Made by a program: the position numbers and the translations under genes. From positions 1-35,542 of the IMG/VR virus record IMGVR_UViG_3300027974_000079: a stretch of 35,542 nucleotides of DNA, one strand, 5' to 3'. Position 1 is the first letter of the stretch; each line of letters starts with the position of its first letter. Positions 16,010 to 22,832 of this stretch are shown piece by piece. This DNA is from a virus. The notes under the pieces are model-generated. The model saw only the letters and a list, made by a program, of their open reading frames with translations. It was not told the DNA's origin and ran no database searches.

Positions 16010-16982
16010 TGAAACGTGTACAGATATGGAGTTCATCCAACTTTGGGGACAACTTCAATCTGCAACAAGAATTGCTGAACATTTAGGAATAAATACTAGG
16101 GCAGCTCATTTGCGTAGAAGGTGGATTGAGGATCAATATCAGATCAAATTACCCGCAAAAGATCATCGTGGCGCTCAATATGACGCTAACAGGCCAAAAT
16201 CCTTCTCCCCGCTAAAACAAATAGAACTAGGGATGCTAGATGGAACTGTAATTGTCTTCTCAGATGCTCACTTCATACCTGGTCAACGCACTACAGCGTT
16301 TAAAGGTCTTCTATGGGCTATAGAACAGTTCAAGCCAAAGGCGGTGATATGTAACGGGGATGCGTTTGATGGAGCCTCTATAAGCCGCCATGACGTTACT
16401 GAACAACCGCAGACTTCTGTTATCCAAGAGTTGAAGGCTTGTCAGGGTGCATTGGGTGAAATCGAGGAAGCCGCTAAAGCTGCCAGACACAATGTAAAGC
16501 TATTGTTTACATGGGGAAACCACGATATTCGGTTTGGCAATCGTTTAGCGCAACACGCACCACAATTTAAAGATGTTGTCGGTTTTAAGCTAACAGACCA
16601 TATCCCAGAGTGGGACTTCTGTTGGGCAGTATGGCCTACTCCTAATTGCATCATCAAACACCGCTACAAGGGTGGTGTTCATGCTACTCACAACAATACT
16701 GTTAATGCGGGAGTTAGCGTGGTGACGGGTCACTTGCACTCGTTAAAAGTGACTCCATTTGCTGACTACAACGGCAATCGTTTTGGAGTAGATACAGGAA
16801 CCCTTGCTGAGACTGATGGCCCTCAGTTTACCTATGCTGAGATAAACCCAAACAACCATAGATCGGGCTTTGCGGTGCTGAACTTCTTTAATGGCAAACT
16901 ATTGTGGCCTGAGTTAGTTCACAAGTTTGATGAAGATCAGATTGAATTTCGTGGTGATGTATTTGATGTAGGTGCATTTTGA
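15996..16982 (+). CDS. Metallophosphoesterase with N-terminal HTH-like segment
   Basis: 328 residues. The calcineurin-like core shows all metal-binding blocks in order: SDAH (89-92), NGDAFD (120-125), GNHD (174-177), VHATHN (228-233) and GHLH (245-248). It should hydrolyse phosphoesters, perhaps nucleic acid or nucleotides. Residues 11-45 look like a small helix-turn-helix (SATRIAEHLG then AAHLRRRW), which might guide DNA binding. Start 15996 has AAGGA upstream; MEFIQLW at 16026 is an alternative. Its last four bases overlap a TTG-started small gene. Confidence 0.88.
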   Translation: MGAHNETCTDMEFIQLWGQLQSATRIAEHLGINTRAAHLRRRWIEDQYQIKLPAKDHRGAQYDANRPKSFSPLKQIELGMLDGTVIVFSDAHFIPGQRTTAFKGLLWAIEQFKPKAVICNGDAFDGASISRHDVTEQPQTSVIQELKACQGALGEIEEAAKAARHNVKLLFTWGNHDIRFGNRLAQHAPQFKDVVGFKLTDHIPEWDFCWAVWPTPNCIIKHRYKGGVHATHNNTVNAGVSVVTGHLHSLKVTPFADYNGNRFGVDTGTLAETDGPQFTYAEINPNNHRSGFAVLNFFNGKLLWPELVHKFDEDQIEFRGDVFDVGAF

Positions 16983-17122
16983 GTGCCTGGCTAATCATTC
17001 TCACAGGGGCTATATACGCCTACATTGCTGGTGAGCAGCTATTAAAAGATAACCCACACATGGCTATTGTCTATGCGGGTTATGCTTTTTCTAATGTCGG
17101 ACTTTACTTATTGGCTAAGTAA
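16979..17122 (+). CDS. Small membrane protein with TTG start (47 aa)
   Basis: A TTG start overlaps the phosphoesterase stop (TTGA). It reads MSAWLIILTGAIYAYIAGEQ and later YAGYAFSNVGLYLLAK, two hydrophobic segments with a short charged turn (about 22-27). I recall this two-segment pattern in aquatic phage genomes without a known function. It ends in an eight-base overlap with the convergent MazG-like gene, marking the end of the rightward late block. Confidence 0.65.
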   Translation: MSAWLIILTGAIYAYIAGEQLLKDNPHMAIVYAGYAFSNVGLYLLAK

Positions 17123-17423
17123 TATCCTTCTGGAAGACCCCATTTGGCAAAAGAGTACCCCTACGATTCTTGATCTGATCGTATGCAACTTCCATGCAGT
17201 CTACCAGATGTATGTCCTGTAGAGCGCAGTAATTGATAAGACAGACCATGACATCACCAACAGCATCCACAATAGCTTCCCTGTCATTTTTAATCGTGGC
17301 ATCTGCTAGTTCTCCCATCTCTGACATTGCTTTGAGAAGCTGAACGTCTGGTGTACTGTTTGGAATAATCTTTCGGGCTTCTGCCCATTGGATTATCTTG
17401 ATTTCAACTGCTGCATAACTCAT
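17115..17423 (-). CDS. MazG-like nucleoside triphosphate pyrophosphohydrolase
   Basis: 102 residues with the all-alpha NTP pyrophosphohydrolase signature. Glu35-x-x-Glu38 (MSEMGELAD) is followed by Asp53-x3-Asp57 (DAVGDVMV), the acidic residues that hold Mg ions. The family hydrolyses NTPs or dNTPs to monophosphates and pyrophosphate; phage versions may clean damaged nucleotides or lower the alarmone ppGpp. It is last in the leftward recombination operon. The next upstream gene overlaps it by 20 bases. Confidence 0.85.
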   Translation of the reverse strand: MSYAAVEIKIIQWAEARKIIPNSTPDVQLLKAMSEMGELADATIKNDREAIVDAVGDVMVCLINYCALQDIHLVDCMEVAYDQIKNRRGTLLPNGVFQKDIT

Positions 17424-17574
17424 TTTTATCCCTTAAAACATTTTCAATTTGGCTAAGAGTATCATGGTCAACATAAGAGCAAAAGTAAACAAACTCCTCC
17501 TCTGTAAGACCTTGCCATTCAGGTTGGCTCTTTTGCACTTCTCTCATTGAAATTTCATGCAAATCTTTAGTCAT
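17404..17574 (-). CDS. Small acidic protein, unknown (56 aa)
   Basis: MTKDLHEISMREVQKSQPEW is followed by an acidic helix (GLTEEEFVYFCSYVDHD) and ends NELCSS. A strong AGGAG lies just upstream, and the ATG overlaps the stop of the preceding gene (ATGA). The 3' end overlaps the MazG-like gene by 20 bases. No family is recognised; operon coupling suggests a helper or regulatory protein. Confidence 0.65.
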   Translation of the reverse strand: MTKDLHEISMREVQKSQPEWQGLTEEEFVYFCSYVDHDTLSQIENVLRDKNELCSS

Positions 17575-17753
17575 CTAACTCTCCTTAAAGGCTCTTGATA
17601 TTTCTCAGGTGGTGGTGGAAGCATTTTCTCTGAAGGTGGAGTCCATCCAAACTTTCTCCAAATAGCCTGAACGTCTGACCCTGAAGACCATACGAAATCC
17701 TTGTTTGGCACAGAGGGATAGCTGATCTTTGAGTATGGTGGTTTTTCTATCAT
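17571..17753 (-). CDS. Small Pro-rich protein, unknown (60 aa)
   Basis: A basic, Pro-rich protein with MIEKPPYSKISYPSVPNKDF at the start, a central DVQAIWRKFGWTPPSE and PPPPEKYQEPLRRVR at the end. Both ends overlap neighbours as ATGA. WRKFGWTPPS is a motif I have seen in small phage early proteins without known function. It may be a short adaptor peptide; nothing shows enzyme activity. Confidence 0.65.
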   Translation of the reverse strand: MIEKPPYSKISYPSVPNKDFVWSSGSDVQAIWRKFGWTPPSEKMLPPPPEKYQEPLRRVR

Positions 17754-18088
17754 TTAATCGCTTTCAAAACTCGTTGAGAATGGCCTGTAGTAGCCTTGCG
17801 TCTTTCACCAGTATCTTCAATAAATCCTTTGCGGATCAATGGTGCATAACGTGGTGAAATTGTTTGAACACCTCTATCTGGGAAGTGTTCAAGTATCTCG
17901 TCTGAGATACATCCATTTGGATACTTGGCTATAACTTCATAGACCTGTTGCTCAAGAGTTGTTGAATCAACCTTCTCAGCAGCATCCATGCTTGTGTCTG
18001 GATCTGTGGTCCTGACCATCATCTTTGGCTCTGAACCAAAGAGTCTATTAAAGGTATCTTTAAAATACACGCTCGTTAGTAAACTCAT
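17750..18088 (-). CDS. Winged-helix DNA-binding-like protein (112 aa)
   Basis: Residues about 42-105 form a winged helix-turn-helix: LEQQVYEVIAKYPNGCISDE, then ISPRYAPLIRKGFIEDTGER, ending with a basic wing (RKATTGHSQRVLKAI). The N-terminus holds TTDPDTSMDAAEKV, a phrase common before this domain in phage proteins. It could regulate early genes or act in replication. A GGAGTTAATA ribosome-binding region precedes the ATG, and a 58-base foldable RNA segment lies just upstream on the same transcript. Confidence 0.75.
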   Translation of the reverse strand: MSLLTSVYFKDTFNRLFGSEPKMMVRTTDPDTSMDAAEKVDSTTLEQQVYEVIAKYPNGCISDEILEHFPDRGVQTISPRYAPLIRKGFIEDTGERRKATTGHSQRVLKAIK

Positions 18089-18105
18089 TATTAACTCCTA
18101 TTGGG

Positions 18106-18163
18106 TGGAGGGAAAACTGCTCGTCTGCAAGCTAGGAAAATCCTTTGCACAGCTCTCCCCCCA
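18106..18163 (-). ncRNA. Candidate structured RNA element in the leftward operon
   Basis: The 88-base gap between the SSB-like gene and the winged-helix gene folds neatly as RNA on the minus strand. P1 pairs 18163-18157 with 18106-18112 (7 bp including one G-U). Inside it are GCU/AGC, then UGCAA/UUGCA (18149-18145 with 18130-18126), then AGGA/UCCU closing a UUU loop, with a three-base bulge. There is no U-tract, so it is not a simple terminator. It lies 18 bases before the next start codon. A cis-regulatory role or RNase barrier is possible. I do not match it to a named family. Confidence 0.4.
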
Positions 18164-18176
18164 GGTTTATATTAAC

Positions 18177-18416
18177 TTAAAAGGGCATATCCATGTCATC
18201 AAATCCTGAACTTTTAGGACTTGCTTTTTGGGGGGCTTGTTGCTCTTTAGGTGATAAAGCTAGTCCCATGAACTTGCCGCCCTTACCTTCTTTGATCCAT
18301 GCAGATAGCCAAAAGTCCTGACCATTTACAGTAATGTTTCCCTTGTAATCAGGGTGTTTTTCTGATTCCTTCTTGTCGTTTTTAAATAAAACACCTGAGT
18401 TATCACGCTTTTCCAT
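18177..18416 (-). CDS. Small SSB-like protein with acidic C-terminal tail (79 aa)
   Basis: Start set at 18416, one base after the ERF stop, with AAAGG upstream; 18431 would add five residues. The core ([20 protein letters not shown], then [20 protein letters not shown] and MGLALSP) is a short OB-fold-like beta barrel. The end FDDMDMPF copies the acidic-aromatic tail by which single-strand-binding proteins recruit partners. Directly behind ERF, it would coat ssDNA during annealing. The length is about half of a standard SSB, and the fold is inferred. Confidence 0.7.
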   Translation of the reverse strand: MEKRDNSGVLFKNDKKESEKHPDYKGNITVNGQDFWLSAWIKEGKGGKFMGLALSPKEQQAPQKASPKSSGFDDMDMPF

Positions 18417-18417
18417 A

Positions 18418-19035
18418 TTAACCTTTCGCATTCTTTAATGCACTTCTTACTTTACTAGGAAGCAAAGTCCATAAAGCGACTTTCTGTTCGCTGTCTAGGT
18501 TCTCTCCTTCCAACTTTACCCAAGCCGTCTTAGGTTCTTCATTCTCACAGATAGCAATTAACTCCATTGCTAACTCTCTGAGATAATTCTGCTCATCTTC
18601 TGGGATGCTATCCATTGCACCTTGTGTTGGCGTAATGATAGGGGGTTGCTTTTCTTCCTTTACTGGAGGAGATGAATCAAGCGCATCATGTTCACAAATT
18701 TCAAGGGCTGATACATATAAATATCTCCGAGTGTAAGTCTCAACAGCGCCCAAATTTTGTATGGGGTGGCATCCCTTTAGATTGGCATCTGCCATGGGGC
18801 TTGTCAGAACAATCTGAGAGTTATCATCTGTATCAGTAATACACATGGTAGCCAAATCTTTGTCAAAAGAGATTACGCTACATAAACCCAACTTGTGGAA
18901 GATTGTGTTAATTGTAGGTAAAAAGTCTCCAAGTTCAAAGTATTGATACCCTGCAAACTTGTTGTGGCCTGACTTTTTGAGTGGAGCCGCTTGCAAGGCA
19001 ATCCTTGCTTCCATCAGTTTTTTATGAACGCCCAT
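18418..19035 (-). CDS. ERF-family single-strand annealing protein
   Basis: 205 residues. The N-terminal ~130 match the ERF pattern: [20 protein letters not shown] (20-39), then [17 protein letters not shown] and [19 protein letters not shown] (about 95-113). ERF proteins form rings on ssDNA and anneal complementary strands, supporting phage recombination or circularisation. The C-terminal ~80 residues are a separate acidic helical part. It is second in the leftward operon, followed immediately by the SSB-like gene and preceded by a small Cys-rich gene nine bases away. Confidence 0.88.
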   Translation of the reverse strand: MGVHKKLMEARIALQAAPLKKSGHNKFAGYQYFELGDFLPTINTIFHKLGLCSVISFDKDLATMCITDTDDNSQIVLTSPMADANLKGCHPIQNLGAVETYTRRYLYVSALEICEHDALDSSPPVKEEKQPPIITPTQGAMDSIPEDEQNYLRELAMELIAICENEEPKTAWVKLEGENLDSEQKVALWTLLPSKVRSALKNAKG

Positions 19036-19044
19036 GATATTTCC

Positions 19045-19227
19045 TTAAGTGTTATCTTCTAATTCAGAATCAATGATATATTTTTGGTCCTCAATATCTA
19101 AGTCTTTGAACTCGATAAAGTGGTTTTCTTGGCAGCAATGCCATTTCTCGCCCTGTGGCTCCAAGCAGTAACAGCAGTACGGAATATCTGAAAATTGATC
19201 TCTGTACTGTTCAAATAATGTCTTCAT
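19045..19227 (-). CDS. Small Cys-rich, putative zinc-binding protein (60 aa)
   Basis: Start set at 19227, with AGGAG five bases upstream; a GTG at 19233 would add two residues. CCYCLEPQGEKWHCC gives Cys pairs that could bind zinc, followed by an acidic tail (DLDIEDQKYIIDSELEDN). It is the first gene after the operator-bearing leftward promoter at 19303-19331. That suggests an early protein, perhaps a regulator or host-takeover factor. No family recognised. Confidence 0.65.
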   Translation of the reverse strand: MKTLFEQYRDQFSDIPYCCYCLEPQGEKWHCCQENHFIEFKDLDIEDQKYIIDSELEDNT

Positions 19228-19302
19228 ATTCACTCCTGTTTGTTTATCAAAAATGTGGGTTATTTACTGCCCACACCGATAATGTGCCACGAATTTTATC
19301 TT

Positions 19303-19331
19303 TTTATACTAGGATAAACCCTAATAGACAA
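19303..19331 (-). promoter_or_regulatory. Leftward promoter with palindromic operator in its spacer
   Basis: On the minus strand TTGTCT (19331-19326) and TATAAA (19308-19303) are separated by exactly 17 bases. The spacer holds GGGTTTATCC (19321-19312), a member of the palindromic GGGT-TT-ACCC family found in the intergenic regions. A protein bound there would cover the polymerase site, so repression of the ERF operon is expected. The leader to the first gene is about 70 bases. Confidence 0.7.
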
Positions 19332-19359
19332 GCATAAAAACAACAGTAGTATTCTGAGT

Positions 19360-19539
19360 ATGAAAACTGAAATACTTGAAAAAAGATGCGCTGAAGCCTT
19401 GCTTGGGTACTCTCAAACAATGGTAAATGCTTATACAACCGAACCAGAGGACTTTGATGCGGCTGTAATAGCTTTGCTTGCCAGAACGCTAGAGCTCCAT
19501 CTAAACCGCCCAATCAACCTGGAGAACCTTTACAAATGA
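19360..19539 (+). CDS. Small helical protein, unknown (59 aa)
   Basis: MKTEILEKRCAEALLGYSQT begins a fully helical protein ending LHLNRPINLENLYK. It is transcribed away from the ERF operon and overlaps the next gene by four bases (ATGA). The sequence before it has no clear ribosome-binding site. No family is recognised; location suggests an early gene. Confidence 0.65.
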   Translation: MKTEILEKRCAEALLGYSQTMVNAYTTEPEDFDAAVIALLARTLELHLNRPINLENLYK

Positions 19540-19904
19540 CCCAAGAAGCAGTTATCAGATGCCTACAGAATGGACCACTTACGTCCTACCAATTAGAAGA
19601 CTTAACTGGCATACCTAGACTACACATTGCAGCTTGTTGCACAAAAATGCGTTATAAGAAGAAATTAACAATTGAAAAAGTTAAGATGGGCCGTTCATGG
19701 GTTTCTAAGTACACTCTATCCCCGCATATGATTGAGGCTCAAGAAGTTATCAAGGATGAGCCACGTTGCCGACTAAACCCCTTTGACATTAGGAACGCAC
19801 AGGGTATCTTTACCAAGGCTGAGTATGCGGTTATGAACGCCCAAGCTACACGATTACTTGGTAGACAACCAACAAACGAAATTACCAACAATCAATTTAT
19901 TTGA
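19536..19904 (+). CDS. Winged-helix DNA-binding-like protein (122 aa)
   Basis: Residues 1-60 look like a winged HTH: AVIRCLQNGPLTSYQLEDLT, then IPRLHIAACCTKMRYKKKLT, then a wing (VKMGRSWVSKYTL). The rest is a flexible end with NPFDIRNAQGIFTKAEYAVM. It probably binds DNA and may regulate early transcription or assist replication initiation. It is translationally coupled to the gene at 19360. The gap that follows holds a promoter and candidate small RNA. Confidence 0.7.
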   Translation: MTQEAVIRCLQNGPLTSYQLEDLTGIPRLHIAACCTKMRYKKKLTIEKVKMGRSWVSKYTLSPHMIEAQEVIKDEPRCRLNPFDIRNAQGIFTKAEYAVMNAQATRLLGRQPTNEITNNQFI

Positions 19905-19910
19905 TACAAT
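19882..19910 (+). promoter_or_regulatory. Candidate promoter for the intergenic RNA
   Basis: TTACCA (19882-19887), a 17-base spacer and TACAAT (19905-19910), with TG at 19902-19903 forming an extended -10. Transcription would start near 19917, just at the beginning of a foldable stretch. The -35 lies inside the end of the upstream gene. Confidence 0.55.
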
Positions 19911-19916
19911 GTTTTG

Positions 19917-19990
19917 AAACACGGCTAGATAGGGCTTGATCTCCCTATCGAAAAGAGAAGTCTCCCCTCCTGCCGCAGTTTCTTTTTGGG
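19917..19990 (+). ncRNA. Candidate small structured RNA, possibly C4-like
   Basis: The 108-base gap before the DUF1376 gene contains a perfect 7-bp hairpin, GATAGGG (19928-19934) with CCCTATC (19943-19949), loop CTTGATCT. It can be enclosed by CGGC (19922-19925) and GCCG (19972-19975), and is followed by TTTCTTTTT. TCTCCC (19961-19966) can pair with GGGAGA downstream (19988-19993). The overall plan, own promoter, and GAAGTCTCCC-type block resemble, from memory, C4 antisense RNA of phage P1, which blocks translation of a downstream gene. This family match is unchecked. Confidence 0.45.
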
Positions 19991-20012
19991 AGAATTGGAA
20001 CAAGAGACTGTT

Positions 20013-20774
20013 ATGCACTATTACCAATTTCATATTGGTGACTACAAAAGTCACACCCATCATCTTTCTTTGATGGAAGATTTAGCTTACAGACGTTTGC
20101 TAGACTTCTACTTTCTCCATGAACAACCCATAAAACACCGAGATATTGCTCGTCAGATCGGTATGCGTGAGCATGAAGAAGACGTAATGACTGTCCTCAA
20201 TGAGTTCTTCATTTCAACGGCAGATGGCTTTGTTTCTCCTCGTGCAGATAAGGAAATCAAGCAATACAAAGAGTTTGCTGAAGCAGGTAAACGTGGGGCG
20301 GCTAAGAGGTGGGGAACACCCCCCAATGGGGAGGCTATTAGCCCCCCTAATGCTACCCCAATAGCAACCAATAACCATAAACCAATAACCAATAACCAAA
20401 TAAAAGAGAAAGCAACTAGCGTTGCAACACCTGTCGGTGTTTCTGATTCTGTTTGGCAGGAATTTAAAACTTTGAGGAAAGCCAAGAAAGCACCGATAAC
20501 CCAAAGAGCCATTGATGCCATAACCAATGAAGCAAACAAGGCAGGTTGGACTTTAGAAAAAGCTTTGGAGGAATGTGTTGTTCGTGGTTGGCAAGCATTC
20601 AAAGCAGATTGGGTTGCGACTAAAGCAAATCCTGCCGACATAGTAAGGCTCACAGTTCCAATGAGTTATGAGCCTGATCCTGCGCTTGAAAAGATTAAAG
20701 CTGATGAAAAAACAACTCGCCCTCCAACACCCGAAGAGAGAGCAATTCTTAACGCTTACAGGAGAAAAGCATGA
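20013..20774 (+). CDS. DUF1376-family replication-associated protein
   Basis: Start set at the ATG at 20013 (MHYYQFHIGDYKSHTHHLSL) rather than a TTG at 19986. The N-terminal ~95 residues match DUF1376 (YdaU-like): LSLMEDLAYRRLLDFYFLHE, then a winged-helix pattern with REHEEDVMTVLNEFF. After a basic, low-complexity linker (KRGAAKRWG then Asn/Pro-rich) there is a helical C-terminus (about 150-225) that resembles helicase-loader domains. Such proteins are thought to recruit host replication machinery. It is the only candidate replication initiator here. Confidence 0.8.
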   Translation: MHYYQFHIGDYKSHTHHLSLMEDLAYRRLLDFYFLHEQPIKHRDIARQIGMREHEEDVMTVLNEFFISTADGFVSPRADKEIKQYKEFAEAGKRGAAKRWGTPPNGEAISPPNATPIATNNHKPITNNQIKEKATSVATPVGVSDSVWQEFKTLRKAKKAPITQRAIDAITNEANKAGWTLEKALEECVVRGWQAFKADWVATKANPADIVRLTVPMSYEPDPALEKIKADEKTTRPPTPEERAILNAYRRKA

Positions 20775-20935
20775 CAAATGCAGAATGGGAAATTGTTGGT
20801 CAATTTGCAAAAGATATTGCAGAGCGATTTGATGACCAAGAAAAACGCATCAAGCATCTTGAAAAACAAATTGAATTGCTTACAGAGGATGAGAAGTGGA
20901 TTCCTGAACATAAGCAAGTGAGGGAGGCTGAATGA
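20771..20935 (+). CDS. Small coiled-coil protein (54 aa)
   Basis: MTNAEWEIVGQFAKDIAERF is followed by a charged coiled coil (DQEKRIKHLEKQIELLTED) and an acidic end. It overlaps the DUF1376 gene (ATGA) and the following gene by four bases, so it is translated with them. Possibly a small partner of the replication protein; no family recognised. Confidence 0.65.
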   Translation: MTNAEWEIVGQFAKDIAERFDDQEKRIKHLEKQIELLTEDEKWIPEHKQVREAE

Positions 20936-21045
20936 ACTACTTTGAAGCCATGAGACTGCTAGACAGAGTTAAGGAAGGCGTACCATATCCCGTACGTCTA
21001 ATCAATCAAGCATTGGAGTTAACTGGTGACTTGGAGCAGACGTAA
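20932..21045 (+). CDS. Tiny helical protein (37 aa)
   Basis: MNYFEAMRLLDRVKEGVPYP continues to INQALELTGDLEQT. The pattern MRLLDRVKEG...I..AL.LTGDL recurs in small proteins of aquatic phages (from memory). It starts inside the previous gene and its end overlaps the next gene by 20 bases, making real translation likely. Function unknown. Confidence 0.6.
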   Translation: MNYFEAMRLLDRVKEGVPYPVRLINQALELTGDLEQT

Positions 21046-21238
21046 CATTCAAGGCCCAAGCGATAGAGTAATTCTTGAGCAAGCCGAGGCAAGAGAGCTT
21101 TATCGGAATTGGGAAGGAAGTAAAAATCGTGATCTCATTCGTGCCAGACTTGAAAGAGCAGAGCGAATCTACGGCATTGGTGCTAGAGACAGGATCAGGG
21201 AATATATGAACCGAATCAAAGACGGAACACTTTTATGA
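21026..21238 (+). CDS. Small basic protein, unknown (70 aa)
   Basis: A GTG start gives MTWSRRNIQGPSDRVILEQA, then a basic helix (NRDLIRARLERAERIYGIGA) and REYMNRIKDGTLL. High Arg content suggests nucleic-acid contact. It overlaps the previous gene by 20 bases and the RusA gene by four. It sits in the replication/recombination operon; I know no function. Confidence 0.65.
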   Translation: MTWSRRNIQGPSDRVILEQAEARELYRNWEGSKNRDLIRARLERAERIYGIGARDRIREYMNRIKDGTLL

Positions 21239-21663
21239 CTTTTATGGTGACTTTTAAAGTAGACGCTAACCCTGTTGGCAAGCAAAGGGCTAGATATGTC
21301 AAGAGGGGAAACTTTGTGCAAACTTACACCCCTGAAAAAACTAGAACCTATGAGACTTTAATCAAAGATGCTGCAATCGAGGCAATGGGTGCTTCTGAAC
21401 CATTGGAAACCCCTGTTAGCCTTTATCTCTACATTCGAGTGCCAATCCCTAAGTCATGCACTAAAAAGCGTCTAGAAGCCATTTCTGACGGATCAGAGAA
21501 GCCAACAAAGAAGCCAGACGCAAGCAATATCCTAAAAAGCGTAGAAGATGGCATGAACGGGGTTGTTTACCATGACGATTCGCAGATCATAAATATCCAC
21601 GTTACGAAGGTTTATTCAAGTCTGCCAGGCGTTGATATTTGCGTAAAAGAATGCTTGGACTAA
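21235..21663 (+). CDS. RusA-like Holliday junction resolvase
   Basis: 142 residues with the RusA layout: GKQRARYVKRG (15-25) near the N-terminus, KKPDASNILKSVEDGMNGVV (92-111) with catalytic Asp candidates at 95 and 105, and YHDDSQI with Asp114-115. RusA resolves four-way DNA junctions by paired cuts, consistent with ERF-driven recombination and branched replication intermediates. It closes a tightly overlapping gene run, and its stop is followed directly by an operator-like site. Confidence 0.9.
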   Translation: MTFMVTFKVDANPVGKQRARYVKRGNFVQTYTPEKTRTYETLIKDAAIEAMGASEPLETPVSLYLYIRVPIPKSCTKKRLEAISDGSEKPTKKPDASNILKSVEDGMNGVVYHDDSQIINIHVTKVYSSLPGVDICVKECLD

Positions 21664-21704
21664 GGGTTTATCCCTATTCCAAACCATAAACAATTTGATA
21701 ACAT
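21664..21704 (+). promoter_or_regulatory. Operator-like site next to a weak promoter
   Basis: GGGTTTATCC occupies 21664-21673, directly after the RusA stop. TGATAACAT at 21696-21704 is an extended -10 candidate (TAACAT 21699-21704) with only a weak -35 (ATTCCA 21676-21681). The operator lies just upstream of the -35 area, so it could tune the gene at 21729 and the regulator gene after it. Confidence 0.5.
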
Positions 21705-21728
21705 TTAATTTTTAAACAGGAGTTAATG

Positions 21729-21962
21729 ATGAATACATGGGAATTTGACACAACAGTAGGTGCGGGTAGCGAAGTCGTAACAGTCGTTTACGAATACGAG
21801 CAAGACCAAGACTCAACCTATAACGAATCCATAAGAGAGATTTGGTTTGAGGGACGTGATGTCATTGGACTTCTTTCTGATGAGCAGTTCAAAGATCTAG
21901 AGATGGAAGGAGCCATGCGGTTCCAGTATCACAAACTCAACTACAAATCAGAAGACGTATGA
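21729..21962 (+). CDS. Small acidic protein, unknown (77 aa)
   Basis: Two adjacent ATGs follow AGGAG (21718-21722); the second at 21729 has better spacing. The protein is acidic and beta-rich: MNTWEFDTTVGAGSEVVTVV, then EYEQDQDSTYNESIREIWFE, ending LNYKSEDV. I recall the MNTWEFDT opening from other phage small proteins. It sits between an operator-like site and the tandem-HTH regulator. No function can be assigned. Confidence 0.7.
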   Translation: MNTWEFDTTVGAGSEVVTVVYEYEQDQDSTYNESIREIWFEGRDVIGLLSDEQFKDLEMEGAMRFQYHKLNYKSEDV

Positions 21963-21995
21963 CTAAACAATAAAACAGGCGTTAAATTTAACAAA

Positions 21996-22802
21996 ATGAA
22001 AATCAATCATATGACTATGAAGCAAACATTTGCTGCCCTTGGAGGACCAACCAAAATTGGTCAAGCGTTAGGCATAAGACCACAGGCGGTATCTCTTTGG
22101 GTTATTCGAAATCAAATTCCATTTGAGCGAATTCCATCTTTAATTTCTATTGGCAAAAGTCAGGGTATTGAGTTAACCCCAGAAGACTTGCGTTCTGACG
22201 TAGATTGGGATGCGTTAAGCAACAATGATAAAGACCAAACTCAAAAAGTATTACATAGTAGTAATAAAGATTTTGGTGATGCTCTTTATGAAGATAGAAA
22301 GTTATTGGGTTTTACTCAAGAAGAGTTTTGTCGTTGGCTTACGGATTTTGTAGATACAAATTACGCTGTGAAACAACAAGACCTCACACGTTGGGAAAAC
22401 GGGGCTGTACCATTTTTTAGAAATATGTTTCCATTGTTGGCTTTTTTAAAATTTATGTTCAGAAATATCGGCATAGAGTCCAATGTTTTAAAACTTATAT
22501 TGCCAACACCAGACCCAGACTCTAATTGGGGGAAAGAAATTCGTAAAAAAGAAGATCTTTTTAAAGCAGGAGAACATTATTATCAAGATCAATTTGATAG
22601 ATATTTTATAGAGTATAAAAAAACATCAGGGCAAAAAGAAACTGATGAAATAACTATAATTTCTCATGGTGATTCAAACATAATCAATTTAGTAAGCCGT
22701 AGGACAAACAAGAAAACAATTGACGAACTTGCCAAGATTAACAATGAGCAAGCAAAAGAGATTGTTAAACTAAAAAATGTAATACAAGCGTTAATGGCTT
22801 AA
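21996..22802 (+). CDS. Tandem helix-turn-helix regulator with coiled-coil end (268 aa)
   Basis: Residues about 9-45 form a Cro/YdaS-like HTH (LGGPTKIGQALGIRPQAVSL). A second XRE-like HTH spans about 88-135 (DALYEDRKLLGFTQEEFCRW, then QQDLTRWENGAVPF). The middle is helical and charged. The end carries a short strand (EITIISHGDSNIINLVSR) and a coiled coil (IDELAKINNEQAKEIVKLKN), suggesting oligomers. It is the largest likely transcription regulator in the genome and the leading candidate to bind the GGGTTTACCC sites. Starts at 22011 or 22017 are possible. Confidence 0.75.
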   Translation: MKINHMTMKQTFAALGGPTKIGQALGIRPQAVSLWVIRNQIPFERIPSLISIGKSQGIELTPEDLRSDVDWDALSNNDKDQTQKVLHSSNKDFGDALYEDRKLLGFTQEEFCRWLTDFVDTNYAVKQQDLTRWENGAVPFFRNMFPLLAFLKFMFRNIGIESNVLKLILPTPDPDSNWGKEIRKKEDLFKAGEHYYQDQFDRYFIEYKKTSGQKETDEITIISHGDSNIINLVSRRTNKKTIDELAKINNEQAKEIVKLKNVIQALMA

Positions 22803-22832
22803 AAATTTATTCAAACTTAAGTAAAAGAACAT

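Noticed and set aside
17100-17160. Bidirectional terminator between convergent genes
   Set aside because: No hairpin with a T-tract was found; the genes overlap by eight bases.
20153-20653. Leftward 166-codon frame opposite the DUF1376 gene
   Set aside because: Antisense shadow caused by codon bias; no start signal and no family features.
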